DNA of 64,000 nt from Selenomonas sp. ND2010 (GTDB lineage: Bacteria; Bacillota; Negativicutes; Selenomonadales; Selenomonadaceae): assembly GCF_000702005.1 (NCBI RefSeq), contig NZ_JNKI01000010.1, positions 31,757 through 95,756 of the forward strand, read 5' to 3'. Under the pieces are notes generated by a model, which had not been told where the DNA came from, did no database searches, and worked only from the letters and a program-made list of their open reading frames with translations. The position numbers and the translations under genes were made by a program. How positions within the stretch are numbered: the stretch's first letter is position 1; the number at the start of each line of letters is the position of its first letter. Below, piece by piece: positions 34,205 through 43,293 of the stretch.

Positions 34205-35887
34205 TTATGCCAATAACGGCTTTACAGCCTCTGCCAATTCGTCTTTTACTGATTTTGCTTCTTCCAGGTCCTTGCCCAGCGTTGTGAAATAGGTCTTGAT
34301 TTTCGGTTCCGTACCAGACGGACGAACCACTACCGTCGAACCGTCGTCCAATTGGTACGTCAAGACATTCGCCTTAGGAAGCCCGGTCTTTTCCGGCTCA
34401 CTGTAATCAATGCACGCGGTTACCTTGCGATTGCCGAAGGACTTCGGCGGATTCTTGCGAAGCTCAGCCATGATTCCCTTCATCTTGTCCATGCCAGAAA
34501 GTCCTGGGAAGGAGAAGGCATCCACCGCATTGTAATAGCGGCCATACTGCTGATAGATTTCTTCCAGACGCTGTTTAATAGAAGAACCGATGGAACGATA
34601 ATATGCAGCCATCTCACAGATAAGCATCGAGGAAACCACAGCATCCTTATCGCGAACATACGGACCAGCAAGATATCCATAGCTTTCCTCGAAACCAAAG
34701 ATGAAGCGCTCCGTCTCCCCCTTGGCTTCAAGACCGGCAATCTGATCGCCAATCCACTTAAAGCCCGTAAGAACATGCCGCAGATCAACACCATAGTGTT
34801 CGGCTACTTTATCCGCCAGTGGCGTCGATACAATCGACATAACCGCTACCGGATCTTTCGGCATGGTCCCCTTTTCGATGCGCCCCTGGCAGATATAGTC
34901 CAAAAGCAGGACACCCATTTCGTTGCCTGAAACTAATTCGTAGGAACCATCAGCGCACTTCATGGCAATGCCCACGCGGTCTGCATCCGGATCGGTAGCC
35001 AGCATCAAATCTGCCTGCTCTTCTTTTGCCAGCGTCAGCCCCTTTTCCAGTGCCTCAAAGATTTCCGGATTGGGATAACTGCAGGTCGTAAAATAACCAT
35101 TAGGATACTCCTGCTCAGGAACAATCGTAATATCGGTAATACCGATATCTTTGAGCACACGGGTTACCGGCACCAGCCCCGTACCATTAAGCGGGGAATA
35201 AACCAGTTTAAGCCCGGCAGTTTTTGCCAGTCCCGGGCGAACCTGACAGCCCTCGATGGCCTCATAAAAAGCTTTTTTGCAAGCGTCATCGACGAACTGA
35301 ATCAAACCTTTCGCAACGCCCTCGGCAAAACTGATGTATTTTGCGCCCGTGAGCACATCCGTTTTCTGAATGGACTCATAAACCACTGCTGCCGCATCAT
35401 CCGTCATCTGGCAGCCATCCGGGCCGTAGGCCTTATAGCCATTATACTTAGCCGGATTGTGCGATGCCGTAACCATGATTCCCGCATTGCACTTATAATA
35501 ACGGGTGGCAAAACTAAGTGCCGGGACTGGCATAAGTTCATCATAAATGCGGACATTTATGCCATTCGCTGCCAGAACCCCAGCAGCCTCCCGGGCAAAA
35601 TTCCACCCCTTCAAACGGCTGTCATAACTGATGGCAACCGTCTGCGTGCCTGCCTGAGTCTTGACCCAGTCAGCCACACCCTGGGTAGCCTGACGAACGA
35701 CCCAAATATTCATACGGTTCGTGCCCGCGCCCAATACGCCGCGCAAACCAGCCGTACCAAATTCCAGAGCAACTGCAAAGCGATCTTTGATGGCTTCCTC
35801 GTCATCTTTGATATCGTTTAACTCTTTATTGAGGTCGAAATCTAAAAGATCGGCAGCAGCCCAACGTTTGTACTCATCTTGATACAT
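34205..35887 (-). CDS. Phosphoglucomutase / phosphomannomutase (alpha-D-phosphohexomutase, PgcA type)
   Basis: 560 aa. The four-domain family signatures are present: GTAGLRGVLGAGTNRMN (substrate loop), TASHNPAKYNGYK with catalytic Ser, DPDADRVGIA metal loop, GFEESYGYL sugar loop, and RPSGTEPKIKTY phosphate loop. It interconverts glucose-1-P and glucose-6-P for glycogen and cell-envelope sugars. The start at 35887 aligns with B. subtilis-type PgcA. It precedes the mutase fragment and pgi on the same strand. Confidence 0.93.
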   Translation of the reverse strand: MYQDEYKRWAAADLLDFDLNKELNDIKDDEEAIKDRFAVALEFGTAGLRGVLGAGTNRMNIWVVRQATQGVADWVKTQAGTQTVAISYDSRLKGWNFAREAAGVLAANGINVRIYDELMPVPALSFATRYYKCNAGIMVTASHNPAKYNGYKAYGPDGCQMTDDAAAVVYESIQKTDVLTGAKYISFAEGVAKGLIQFVDDACKKAFYEAIEGCQVRPGLAKTAGLKLVYSPLNGTGLVPVTRVLKDIGITDITIVPEQEYPNGYFTTCSYPNPEIFEALEKGLTLAKEEQADLMLATDPDADRVGIAMKCADGSYELVSGNEMGVLLLDYICQGRIEKGTMPKDPVAVMSIVSTPLADKVAEHYGVDLRHVLTGFKWIGDQIAGLEAKGETERFIFGFEESYGYLAGPYVRDKDAVVSSMLICEMAAYYRSIGSSIKQRLEEIYQQYGRYYNAVDAFSFPGLSGMDKMKGIMAELRKNPPKSFGNRKVTACIDYSEPEKTGLPKANVLTYQLDDGSTVVVRPSGTEPKIKTYFTTLGKDLEEAKSVKDELAEAVKPLLA

Positions 35888-36010
35888 AGATAATCCATCC
35901 CTTTCATGAATCAGTAGTTCATTGACTTGTTGAGTCATCATCATTACCCACTATGAATACATTTCCCTTAGATAACTTCGACAATTGTCCTTGAAATCCT
36001 TCCCACCATT

Positions 36011-37357
36011 TTAATCCATCAGATTATATTTGCGCTTAAAGCTCCGCACGGTCCAAAAGAAGGCAATAGCCAGCGGAACGCAGGAACCAATCCACGCCAT
36101 GGGATTCGCCAAACACGCGCCCAGATATCCCAGAGAAGCACATAAGAAAATTGCCGCCGCTGTGCGCATGATAAGCTCCATGATACCAGCAATAGTCGGC
36201 ACAACGCTCTGTCCCAATCCCTGCAGGGTATAGCGAAAAATAAAGAGCAGCGCCAAAATCCAATAGCAGGAACCATTCACCAGCAAATACTGCTGCCCAT
36301 ATTCAATAACCTGCTGCTGTCCTTCGCCCACAAAAAGATACATGATATCTGCACCGAAGATTATCAGCAGAATTCCTGCGGCAATGCTGAATGCCACCGA
36401 CATGTAACAGCACTTCCGCACGCCCTCGGCAATGCGCGCGTATTGCTGCGCGCCATAATTCTGAGCCGTATAAGCTGCCATGGCCAAGCCAAAGGACATC
36501 ATTGGCATCATAGCCACCGAGTCGACTTTCTGGGAAGCGGCATAAGCTGCCACCGCCGTCGGTCCTAAATTGTTGAGTGCCACCTGCAGGATAATCGCTC
36601 CAATGGCGATAATGGACGACTGGAATCCCATAGGAAGTCCAATCTTCAGATGTTCCAGCAAAACCTCGCGAGACACATGCCAATCCTCACGCTTGGTATG
36701 CAGAGCTGGCACCCGGCGACGGATGTAAATATAACACCCTATATTTCCGATAAACTGTGCCACTACCGTAGCAATTGCCGCCCCTGGAATTCCCCACTTC
36801 AATACGAGAAGTGCTACCGGCTCCAAAATAATATTCAAAATGAGCGTCAACGCCAAAATAACCGTCGGCATCTTACTATCGCCTAATGCCCGCAGAATAT
36901 TGGTCTGCATCTGCAGGAACACAAACATGACGATACCACCATAAACAATGCTGATAAACGACACGGCTCCGTCCATGATTTCCGGTGGCGTCTGCATCCA
37001 TACCAAAAACAACGGGCACAAAGCCACACCTACTACAGTTAAAAAGAACGAGGCAACCAACGACAAGATTGTGCAGGCTGCGGCACTTTGACGCACCCCT
37101 TTTTCATCTTTTGCCCCATAACGTTGTCCGGTATAGATGGTAATCCCCGTAGAAAATCCGATGACAAAGCCCAGCATCAGAAACATCAGACTGCCTGTAC
37201 ACCCCACAGCAGCCAGTGCCTCAACACCTAAGAAGCGGCCGACCAACAGCGTATCGACAAACGCATACAACTGCTGAAATATATTGCCGGCAATAAGCGG
37301 CAGGGTAAAAAACAGGATAAGCTTCGCCGGTTCTCCCACCGTCAAATTCTTTGTCAT
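36011..37357 (-). CDS. MATE-family efflux transporter
   Basis: 448 aa with 12 hydrophobic segments. FTLPLIAGNIFQQLYAFVDTLLVGRFLGVEALAAVG is the typical first helix pair, and the second half repeats the layout (GLPMGFQSSIIAIGAIILQVALNNLGPTAVAAYAASQKVD). It exports cationic drugs or metabolites in exchange for Na+ or H+. The ATG at 37357 overlaps the YdcF stop by four bases (ATGA). The substrate is unknown. Confidence 0.92.
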   Translation of the reverse strand: MTKNLTVGEPAKLILFFTLPLIAGNIFQQLYAFVDTLLVGRFLGVEALAAVGCTGSLMFLMLGFVIGFSTGITIYTGQRYGAKDEKGVRQSAAACTILSLVASFFLTVVGVALCPLFLVWMQTPPEIMDGAVSFISIVYGGIVMFVFLQMQTNILRALGDSKMPTVILALTLILNIILEPVALLVLKWGIPGAAIATVVAQFIGNIGCYIYIRRRVPALHTKREDWHVSREVLLEHLKIGLPMGFQSSIIAIGAIILQVALNNLGPTAVAAYAASQKVDSVAMMPMMSFGLAMAAYTAQNYGAQQYARIAEGVRKCCYMSVAFSIAAGILLIIFGADIMYLFVGEGQQQVIEYGQQYLLVNGSCYWILALLFIFRYTLQGLGQSVVPTIAGIMELIMRTAAAIFLCASLGYLGACLANPMAWIGSCVPLAIAFFWTVRSFKRKYNLMD

Positions 37358-38112
37358 TCCAAATACCTCGATACAAAAGTCCGCAAAATTTCCCGCAGGA
37401 CTAGCACATTGTTCTGCAGTGCGCCAGTCTGGGGACACAATTTATTATAATGAAAAACCGGATTGCGAGCGACTTGATAATCAGCTGGATAGGCAGTTAC
37501 CGCCATTCCCTGTTTCTCAAAATCAATCACCGAGCGTTTCATATGAAAAGCCGACGTCACCAAGATCGGTTCCGAAAGGCCCTGCTCCTTCATGATTCGC
37601 GTCGAAAACTGCGCATTCTGTGTCGTATTGATGCTCTTGTTTTCCACCAAAATCTTATCCTCCGGCACACCTAGGGAAAGCAAAATCCGTCGGGAAATCT
37701 CCGCCTCGTTGCCAGTATCACGATAAACCTCTCCCCCCGATAGCAGGATTGGCACGCCTAACTGCCGCTGAAGTCTCACCGCAGTCAACATACGGTTCGC
37801 CGGATACGAGCAAAGCGTCCCCATACCATCTACGTCCGGTACATCCTTAAACGCACCACCGCCCAAGAGAACAATCACATCCCCCTGCGGATGTGCTGGC
37901 GGCTCATAGGCAGATTCCAATGCCCCCATCAGGTGGTCAGCTACCAATCCCGTACAAAGTAAATAAAAAACGAAAGTTATTCCTGCCAGAATTTTCGCCG
38001 CCCGATGGTCACGATGCCGACGCCAGATATAAACGGCCAAGCCAAAGCACGCCAGGATAAAAATTCCAGGTGGCAGTATCCAGCTTGCTCCAAACTTCAA
38101 CAAATATACCAT
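37354..38112 (-). CDS. YdcF-family (DUF218) membrane protein
   Basis: 252 aa from the ATG at 38112 behind AGAGGTG. Two N-terminal membrane helices precede the DUF218 domain (about 80-230): DVIVLLGGGAFK, ANRMLTAVRLQRQLGVPILLSGGE, LVENKSINTTQNAQFS, and VTSAFHMKRSVIDFEKQGM. Relatives (ElyC, SanA, YdcF) act in envelope maintenance. It is translationally coupled to the MATE gene, which suggests a shared role in export or envelope stress. Confidence 0.85.
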   Translation of the reverse strand: MVYLLKFGASWILPPGIFILACFGLAVYIWRRHRDHRAAKILAGITFVFYLLCTGLVADHLMGALESAYEPPAHPQGDVIVLLGGGAFKDVPDVDGMGTLCSYPANRMLTAVRLQRQLGVPILLSGGEVYRDTGNEAEISRRILLSLGVPEDKILVENKSINTTQNAQFSTRIMKEQGLSEPILVTSAFHMKRSVIDFEKQGMAVTAYPADYQVARNPVFHYNKLCPQTGALQNNVLVLREILRTFVSRYLE

Positions 38113-38200
38113 ACAATCACCTCTGACTTGGACAAAATAAAAAGCGCAAATTCCTGCCACTGGGCGGAATCCCCGCATTTATTTCTAACCGAATTAGTTG

Positions 38201-38206
38201 TATAAT
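38201..38206 (+). promoter_or_regulatory. -10 element of the cupin gene
   Basis: TATAAT, 50 bp before the cupin start, with only a weak -35-like TTTATT 17 bp upstream. Confidence 0.45.
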
Positions 38207-38255
38207 ATCATTGTAGCAAATAAACTTCAAAAAGAAAAGAAGGAGAGTCTTTATT

Positions 38256-38600
38256 ATGGCCTTTATCGAACCGAATCCAATCCAGGCAACCAACAAAGCT
38301 GACGGCAAGGGAACCATCACCATCGTAAAGCTGCTGACCCCGACAGAACTTGACGGCAAATGTGACATGTACGCAAAAGTTATCATTCCACCGCTTTGCT
38401 CTATCGGAGTTCATGAGCACCATGGCAACACCGAGACCTACCACATTCTTCAGGGCACGGCTCTCTACAATGACAATGGCACGGAAGTCACCTTAGGCGC
38501 AGGTACTACCACCTTCTGTCCGGACGGTGAGAAGCACGGCATTGCCAACGCTTCCAAAACCGAAGACCTCGTCTTTATGGCTTTGATCATCAAAAAATAA
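38256..38600 (+). CDS. Cupin-domain protein
   Basis: 114 aa single cupin barrel. Motif 1 is GVHEHHGNTETYHILQGTA (metal ligands HxH plus E and H), and motif 2 is CPDGEKHGIANAS with the third His. Such small cupins bind a metal and often a sugar or small acid; no catalytic role can be named. The RBS is AAGGAGAG. The gene stands alone, with a strong terminator after it and the palindrome element beyond. Confidence 0.9.
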   Translation: MAFIEPNPIQATNKADGKGTITIVKLLTPTELDGKCDMYAKVIIPPLCSIGVHEHHGNTETYHILQGTALYNDNGTEVTLGAGTTTFCPDGEKHGIANASKTEDLVFMALIIKK

Positions 38601-38647
38601 TAGAATTAAAGGGACTGTGCCCCCCCTTTCATATTGACATAAAAAAT

Positions 38648-38696
38648 AAAAGCCTCCATAAGTTAGGTTGATTAATCTAACTTATGGAGGTTTTTA
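38648..38696 (+). terminator. Cupin-gene terminator
   Basis: CCTCCATAAGTTAG - 10-base loop - CTAACTTATGGAGG, a perfect 14-bp stem, with A tract before and five T after. Confidence 0.92.
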
Positions 38697-38773
38697 TAAA
38701 TTTATCCACGCACTTTTTACAAATTACAGTTTGCAGGGGAGTAGTCCCCAGTTCGTGTTCGAGGTAAATCGCC

Positions 38774-38972
38774 GGCGGCGGGGGCCCCAGTACCAACGCT
38801 CCACCGGTGACAACCCGCTACAAGAAATTTTTGCCTTTTAATTAAGAGTTGGAAAACAGTTAAACGCGCTTCGCTTGGACGAAACTGCTTTTCCAACGAG
38901 AACGCAGGCAAAAATTTCTTGCTTCACGCGGAACGTCAAGGCTACGCTTATGGTACTGGGGCCCCCGCCGCC
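38774..38972. repeat. Hairpin 1 of the palindromic element
   Basis: Outer arms of 21 bp match perfectly (38774-38794 with 38952-38972; GGCGGCGGGGGCCCC core). Middle arms CAAGAAATTTTTGCCT (38821-38836) and AGGCAAAAATTTCTTG (38906-38921) match perfectly. Inner arms GTTGGAAAA (38848-38856) and TTTTCCAAC (38889-38897) match. A further outer layer (AGTTT-GCAGGG...TCCCC at 38728 and inverted near 39005-39025) makes this unit about 300 bp. Confidence 0.85.
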
Positions 38973-39041
38973 TCGGTTAGAGCCGGCACGAATTGCTACG
39001 CCCTCGGAGGGGAGAACCCTGCGAAACTTGCCACAGACTCA

Positions 39042-39242
39042 GCCGCCGCTAGGGGCAGTGCCATAAACGAAGCGTTTGATGTTTTCCGTGAAGAACGAAA
39101 TTTTTATCCTCACTGTTCGTCGAAAAATTGCTATCGTTTAAGCGAAGCGCGTTTTGCAACTTTTTCGATGCTTAATTTAAGATAAAAATTTCGTTTAGGA
39201 AAACATCTCCCGCGTAGTGTTGGCACTGCCCCTAGCGGCGGC
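39042..39242. repeat. Hairpin 2 of the palindromic element
   Basis: Outer arms of 21 bp match perfectly (39042-39062 with 39222-39242; GCCGCCGCTAGGGGC core). Then GATGTTTTCC (39078) with GGAAAACATC (39198), AACGAAATTTTTATC (39094) with GATAAAAATTTCGTT (39181), and CGAAAAATTGC (39121) with GCAACTTTTTCG (39156). The layers match those of hairpin 1 read on the other strand. Confidence 0.85.
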
Positions 39243-39308
39243 GAAGAGCTGCTTCGAATAAGGTTCCACGAACCGATAAACTGTAATTTCACAGCCCCTT
39301 TTCTTATT

Positions 39309-39812
39309 TTACATGCGTTTGACCGGTACAGGTCCTCGCGACAACGCGATAGCCCCAGTACGGGCAATCTCCAATATTTCGTATTCGGAAAGCACTTCGA
39401 TAATACCATCAATCTTACTTTGTGAACCAGTCAGTTCCACTACCACATCTTCAGGACCCACATCAACAATCTTCGCGCGGAATATCTCCACAATATTGAT
39501 GATATCCGCACGATTTTCTCGCCCGGCCTTTACCTTTATCATGACCAATTCCCGCTCAATGGACTCCACTTTACTTAGGTTGACAATCTTTATGACATCA
39601 ATCAGCTTGGAAAGCTGCGTAACGACCTGATCCAGTTCATCTTCCGATTCCACCGATACCACAATGTTAATTCGGGTAACCTCCGGCTCTTCCGTATAAC
39701 CGGCAGAAATGCTCTCGATATTAAAGGCGCGGCGGCTTATAAGCCCAGAAACGTGCGTCAAAACGCCTGGTTTATTATCGACCAGAACAGCCAGCAGATA
39801 TTTTTTCATCAT
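39309..39812 (-). CDS. ilvN: Acetolactate synthase small (regulatory) subunit
   Basis: 167 aa. The N-terminal ACT domain (YLLAVLVDNKPGVLTHVSGLISRRAFNIESISAG, about 4-37) senses valine, and the C-terminal domain (about 80-160) contacts the large subunit. It regulates the first step of branched-chain amino acid synthesis. The ATG at 39812 overlaps the ilvB stop by four bases. The RBS is GGGAGG. Confidence 0.95.
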   Translation of the reverse strand: MMKKYLLAVLVDNKPGVLTHVSGLISRRAFNIESISAGYTEEPEVTRINIVVSVESEDELDQVVTQLSKLIDVIKIVNLSKVESIERELVMIKVKAGRENRADIINIVEIFRAKIVDVGPEDVVVELTGSQSKIDGIIEVLSEYEILEIARTGAIALSRGPVPVKRM

Positions 39813-41500
39813 TTTTTGCCACCTCCCAATACCATCTGGTCGAGCCGCTTCCCGCCGGGAACCATCGGCAGAACATCTTCCTCCTCTGGAATCCATACGT
39901 CCAAAAGTGCCGGTCCCTTTTCCGCCAATATCTTGGGCAGCACAGACTCTAACTCTTCCTTCTTGGTTAAGCGATAGCCTTTGATTCCCATAGCTTCTGC
40001 TAATTTGACAAAATCAGTCTTACCCTTGAGTTCCGACTGGGAATAATGGTGATTGTAGAACAGCCGCTGCCATTGTCCTACCATACCTAAAATACAGTTA
40101 TGAACAATGACTACCTTGACATCAATATCATTATCCGCAATGGTGGCAAACTCCTGGCAGTTCATCATGATACTGCCATCACCGGTAAACAGGATTACCG
40201 AACTATCCGGTTGACCGATCTTAGCTCCCATGGCAGCCGGCAAACCATATCCCATTGTGCCCTGTCCCCCAGAGGTCAAGAAATGCCGCGGTTTGTACAC
40301 ATCAAAAAACTGTGCCGCCCACATCTGATGCTGACCGACATCCGTAACGGCAATCGTGTCTTCATCAACGATCGAACTAATTTTTCTTATCAGCGCTCCC
40401 GGTTTGATTAAATCGCCTTCCTCTTGATAGCTGAAGGGATGTTCCTCCCGCATGGCGATAACATGCTGAAGCCACGAGCTGTGCGCAGCCTGAAAATCCT
40501 TTCCGGCAGCCTTTAATTTTTTCAAGAACAGTGGCAGCGACCATCGCAAATCACCTAACACACGATAATCGGCTTTCACATTCTTATTGACCTCGGCCTC
40601 ATCGAGTTCGAAATGAACAATCTTTGCCTTCGGAGCGAAACCTGCTACTTTGCCCGTAACACGGTCGCTGAAGCGCATGCCGATACAAAGCAGCAAATCG
40701 CACTCTTGAATGGACATATTGGCAGCATACGAACCATGCATCCCAGCAAAGCCCAAAAAGCCTTTGTCATCCGCCGGAACGACACCGAGTCCCAACAGCG
40801 TACTCGTAACCGGCGCTCCCAGGATTGCTGCGATTTCACGAACCTGCGCGGCAGTACCAGAGCTTATGATACCACCACCCACGAACAGCAAAGGGCGCTC
40901 AGCTTTTTCTACAGCCGCTGCCACCGCATCGATTTCTTCTTCACAGCCTGTATATTCCCCCGAATACCCGCGGAGCTGGACTGCCTCCGGATACTGATAG
41001 TCGAATTTCGTATCAAAAACATCCTTGGCGACATCGATGACGACAGGACCAGGACGCCCCGTCCTAGCGATGAAGAACGCTTCCTTTAGCACACGCGGCA
41101 AATCGTTTACATCCTTGACCAGATAATTATGCTTGGTAATCGGCGTCGTAATCCCAAAGATATCCGCCTCCTGAAAGGAATCTTTGCCGATATATGGATT
41201 CGCGACCTGTCCCGTGATGCAAACCAGTGGTACCGAATCTGTGCATGCCGTTGCAATACCGGTAATGAGATTGGTAGCTCCCGGTCCTGACGTAGCAAAT
41301 ACCACGCCAACTTTGCCTGTAGCTCTGGCATAGCCATCCGCTGCATGGACAGCGCCCTGCTCATGGCGAGTCAAAATATGGGGAAATTTCATTTTATAAA
41401 CCGCATCATACAGCGTCAATACCGCGCCACCAGGATAACCAAATACGACGTCAACGCCTTCCTTTTTCAGGCTCTCCAGCACAGCCTGAGCACCATTCAT
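39809..41500 (-). CDS. ilvB: Acetolactate synthase large (catalytic) subunit
   Basis: 563 aa ThDP enzyme. The N-terminal GYPGGAVLTLYDAVY and HEQGAVHAADGYARATGKVGV (catalytic Glu), the FAD/ThDP middle domain, and the C-terminal ThDP motif GDGSIMMNCQEFATI are all intact. It makes acetolactate or acetohydroxybutyrate. The ATG at 41500 fits the family N-terminus, but the AAGGAGG is better spaced for a TTG at 41506, which would add two residues. Operon ilvB-ilvN, promoter at 41563-41592. Confidence 0.95.
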   Translation of the reverse strand: MNGAQAVLESLKKEGVDVVFGYPGGAVLTLYDAVYKMKFPHILTRHEQGAVHAADGYARATGKVGVVFATSGPGATNLITGIATACTDSVPLVCITGQVANPYIGKDSFQEADIFGITTPITKHNYLVKDVNDLPRVLKEAFFIARTGRPGPVVIDVAKDVFDTKFDYQYPEAVQLRGYSGEYTGCEEEIDAVAAAVEKAERPLLFVGGGIISSGTAAQVREIAAILGAPVTSTLLGLGVVPADDKGFLGFAGMHGSYAANMSIQECDLLLCIGMRFSDRVTGKVAGFAPKAKIVHFELDEAEVNKNVKADYRVLGDLRWSLPLFLKKLKAAGKDFQAAHSSWLQHVIAMREEHPFSYQEEGDLIKPGALIRKISSIVDEDTIAVTDVGQHQMWAAQFFDVYKPRHFLTSGGQGTMGYGLPAAMGAKIGQPDSSVILFTGDGSIMMNCQEFATIADNDIDVKVVIVHNCILGMVGQWQRLFYNHHYSQSELKGKTDFVKLAEAMGIKGYRLTKKEELESVLPKILAEKGPALLDVWIPEEEDVLPMVPGGKRLDQMVLGGGKK

Positions 41501-41562
41501 CAACAATCGAAAGCCTCCTTCGTCTATCTCCATCTTTACACAATTCCAAATTCTATTGTTAT

Positions 41563-41592
41563 ATTATACACTATTTGTATACATGTTTACAA
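41563..41592 (-). promoter_or_regulatory. ilvBN promoter
   Basis: On the minus strand TTGTAA (41587-41592) and TATAAT (41563-41568), spacer 18 bp. The near-palindrome GTAAACATGTATAC starts inside the -35 and may be an operator. No T-box leader was seen. Confidence 0.6.
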
Positions 41593-41623
41593 CTCGAAAA
41601 TACAATCAAGAGGAAAACACGAA

Positions 41624-42292
41624 TCATCCCTGATCGCTTGCCAAAACCAACGCCTGTATTTTTCCTGCGCCTGCCTGTTTCAACACATTCGCACAAGCAT
41701 AAAGTGTTGCCCCAGTAGTCATGATGTCATCCACCAACAGAACACTTTTCCCTTTGACCTTTCCCCCTGTTTGCAACTGAAACGCCTCCCTTAAACTTAC
41801 CGCTCGTTCACGAGCCGTGAGTTGATACAAAGGACGTGTCTGTCGGACGCGCCTGAGCATGTTTTTCATGGGAATCGAATGATCCTGCAGCCAATCTGCA
41901 AAGATCAATTCGGCTTGATTAAAACCACGCTCCCGCTGACGCTTCGCATGCAGAGGCACGGGAACCGCCCAGATGCTTTCTTCCAACAGCTTTCTCACCC
42001 CTGCCGACTTCTCTGCCTCTTGCAACAACCGCTTGATATACGGCAGATTGCTGCGCCGATCATGATACTTCAAGCCACGGATAAGCTCTCGCGTTCCTCC
42101 CCGATAAACACTAAGCGCCCATGCACTGTCAATCACTGACTGCATGGGCGCTGTAATAGGCAGCCGATGCGGCTGACAGGCCAAAGAAAGGCAGACTGTA
42201 CACCAGTCTCCCCGATTTTCTACATATTTATGGCAAAGAGGGCAATGCGGAGGATATATAAAATTCATCAACGCCTCAAACCAATTACCCAC
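41624..42292 (-). CDS. comF: ComF-family amidophosphoribosyltransferase-like protein
   Basis: 222 aa. An N-terminal zinc finger (CPLCHKYVENRGDWCTVC, about 17-34) precedes a phosphoribosyltransferase domain with the PRPP loop VLLVDDIMTTGATLYAC (about 181-197). ComFC proteins act in DNA uptake and transformation. The start is GTG at 42292, overlapping the end of the upstream gene by eight bases. Partner comFA is not here. Confidence 0.88.
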   Translation of the reverse strand: MGNWFEALMNFIYPPHCPLCHKYVENRGDWCTVCLSLACQPHRLPITAPMQSVIDSAWALSVYRGGTRELIRGLKYHDRRSNLPYIKRLLQEAEKSAGVRKLLEESIWAVPVPLHAKRQRERGFNQAELIFADWLQDHSIPMKNMLRRVRQTRPLYQLTARERAVSLREAFQLQTGGKVKGKSVLLVDDIMTTGATLYACANVLKQAGAGKIQALVLASDQG

Positions 42293-43127
42293 GATGGAAA
42301 AATCTCCTTTTCGGACGTTTGCTATCCCAAACCATGACCGCTTCTAGAACAGATCCTGCAATACAACGAGCCTTATCGGAAATCGTAAAGCACTCTTCCT
42401 GTCCCATGGTCGGATGAATATCGCCAATCTTCTGTCCTTTGCGAACCATCACACCGGTGTGAAGAGCGCCCCGCAAAACACCATCGATTGTGGCTTTCAA
42501 CTCAACGGTCTTACCTTCATCGGTATGCAAATGCGCGACAGATTCTCCTCGCTTGACCATCAACGAAATGCTGCGAAGCATTTCGAGCCGGCCATTTTCC
42601 GGCGCAAACAACAAATGCTCCAGATTATGCTCTACACCAACCGTTGAATTCTTGATATCCGGATTCTTATAGGAAAATCCCTCATAAATCAAGCGCCCCA
42701 GGTTATGACCGCGACCGGTCTCTACCACAGCATCTACATCACGGCCAGCACAGAACCCTGGGCCCAATGCGATTGTATGCTCAGCCATGTCTCGCTTCGT
42801 ACCTTTATTCTCATGGGAAACAATTGCATCAACCAGTACCTGCGGTTTAAACTCACGAACGCATTTTGCCTCTGGGTCAACCAAAATAACCAGCTGTCCC
42901 TCCTTCAAACGCTTCTTCGCATCTTCCACATTTTTCGCACGATAGCAAGTAATGCGCTCAACAGTTGCCTCCCCACGATAGATGGCTTCCGAAAAGGCAA
43001 CGCGCCGACGTGTTGCCGTAGGTTCTTCCTGCTCTAATACCAGCACACGAAATCCCGTCCGATACAGCGCATGGATTACGCCACTGGCGAGCTCACCGCC
43101 ACCTCGGACGATTATGAGATGTTTCAT
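42285..43127 (-). CDS. EF2563/YqeB-type protein (selenium-dependent molybdenum hydroxylase system family)
   Basis: 280 aa from the ATG at 43127 with GGGAG eight bases upstream. The first 70 residues form a Rossmann-like domain (LIIVRGGGELASGVIHALYRTGFRVLVLEQEEPTATRRRVAFSEA), typical of the family found with selenium-dependent molybdenum hydroxylases. The middle has ALGPGFCAGRDVDAVVETGRGHNLGRLIYEG and the end a swivelling domain. No hydroxylase, selD-type or yqeC gene is nearby; comF overlaps its end. The role is unproven. Confidence 0.75.
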   Translation of the reverse strand: MKHLIIVRGGGELASGVIHALYRTGFRVLVLEQEEPTATRRRVAFSEAIYRGEATVERITCYRAKNVEDAKKRLKEGQLVILVDPEAKCVREFKPQVLVDAIVSHENKGTKRDMAEHTIALGPGFCAGRDVDAVVETGRGHNLGRLIYEGFSYKNPDIKNSTVGVEHNLEHLLFAPENGRLEMLRSISLMVKRGESVAHLHTDEGKTVELKATIDGVLRGALHTGVMVRKGQKIGDIHPTMGQEECFTISDKARCIAGSVLEAVMVWDSKRPKRRFFHRG

Positions 43128-43165
43128 TACCATTGCTCCCTTTCAATCTTCTATGTATCCCTTTT

Positions 43166-43195
43166 ATTATAACGCTATTGTTCAAATTTTGTCGA
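43166..43195 (-). promoter_or_regulatory. Promoter of the yqeB-like / comF unit
   Basis: On the minus strand TCGACA (43190-43195) and TATAAT (43166-43171), spacer 18 bp. It is divergent from the RNA promoter at 43259. Confidence 0.55.
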
Positions 43196-43258
43196 CAGAC
43201 AAAAGTCCAAATGCCCCTTATCCTTTTACGAAAACATATAAAAAATTCGCAAGAAGTA

Positions 43259-43287
43259 TTGCAATCGTCTGAATAATGTGCTAATAT
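43259..43287 (+). promoter_or_regulatory. Promoter of the large non-coding RNA
   Basis: TTGCAA (43259-43264), a 17-bp spacer, and TAATAT (43282-43287) with an extended TGC. The start is expected near 43294. Both flanking genes are on the other strand, so this promoter serves only the RNA. Confidence 0.65.
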
Positions 43288-43293
43288 AAAAGC

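Larger units (their letters stand above)
38721..39289. repeat. 569-bp compound palindromic element, two inverted covarying hairpins
   Basis: The element is bounded by terminal inverted repeats AAATTACAGTTT (38721-38732) and AAACTGTAATTT (39278-39289), with a second pair GTTCGTG/CACGAAC inside. It contains two large hairpins (38774-38972 and 39042-39242). The two are homologous to each other in opposite orientation. They share the loop AAACGCGCTTCGCTT (38862-38876; its complement 39140-39154). Their arms have diverged between hairpins yet stay perfectly complementary within each. It lies between the converging cupin and ilvN genes and carries no credible ORF. It looks like a MITE or REP-type element that has duplicated. 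Confidence 0.75.

Noticed and set aside
38717..39185. Small frames in the palindromic element with GTGAPAA-like peptides
   Set aside because: They arise from GC-rich inverted repeat arms, appear on both strands, and have no ribosome sites.
41501..41640. T-box leader before ilvB
   Set aside because: The leader is only about 60 nt from the promoter and lacks the T-box AGGGTGGNACCGCG sequence and terminator hairpin.
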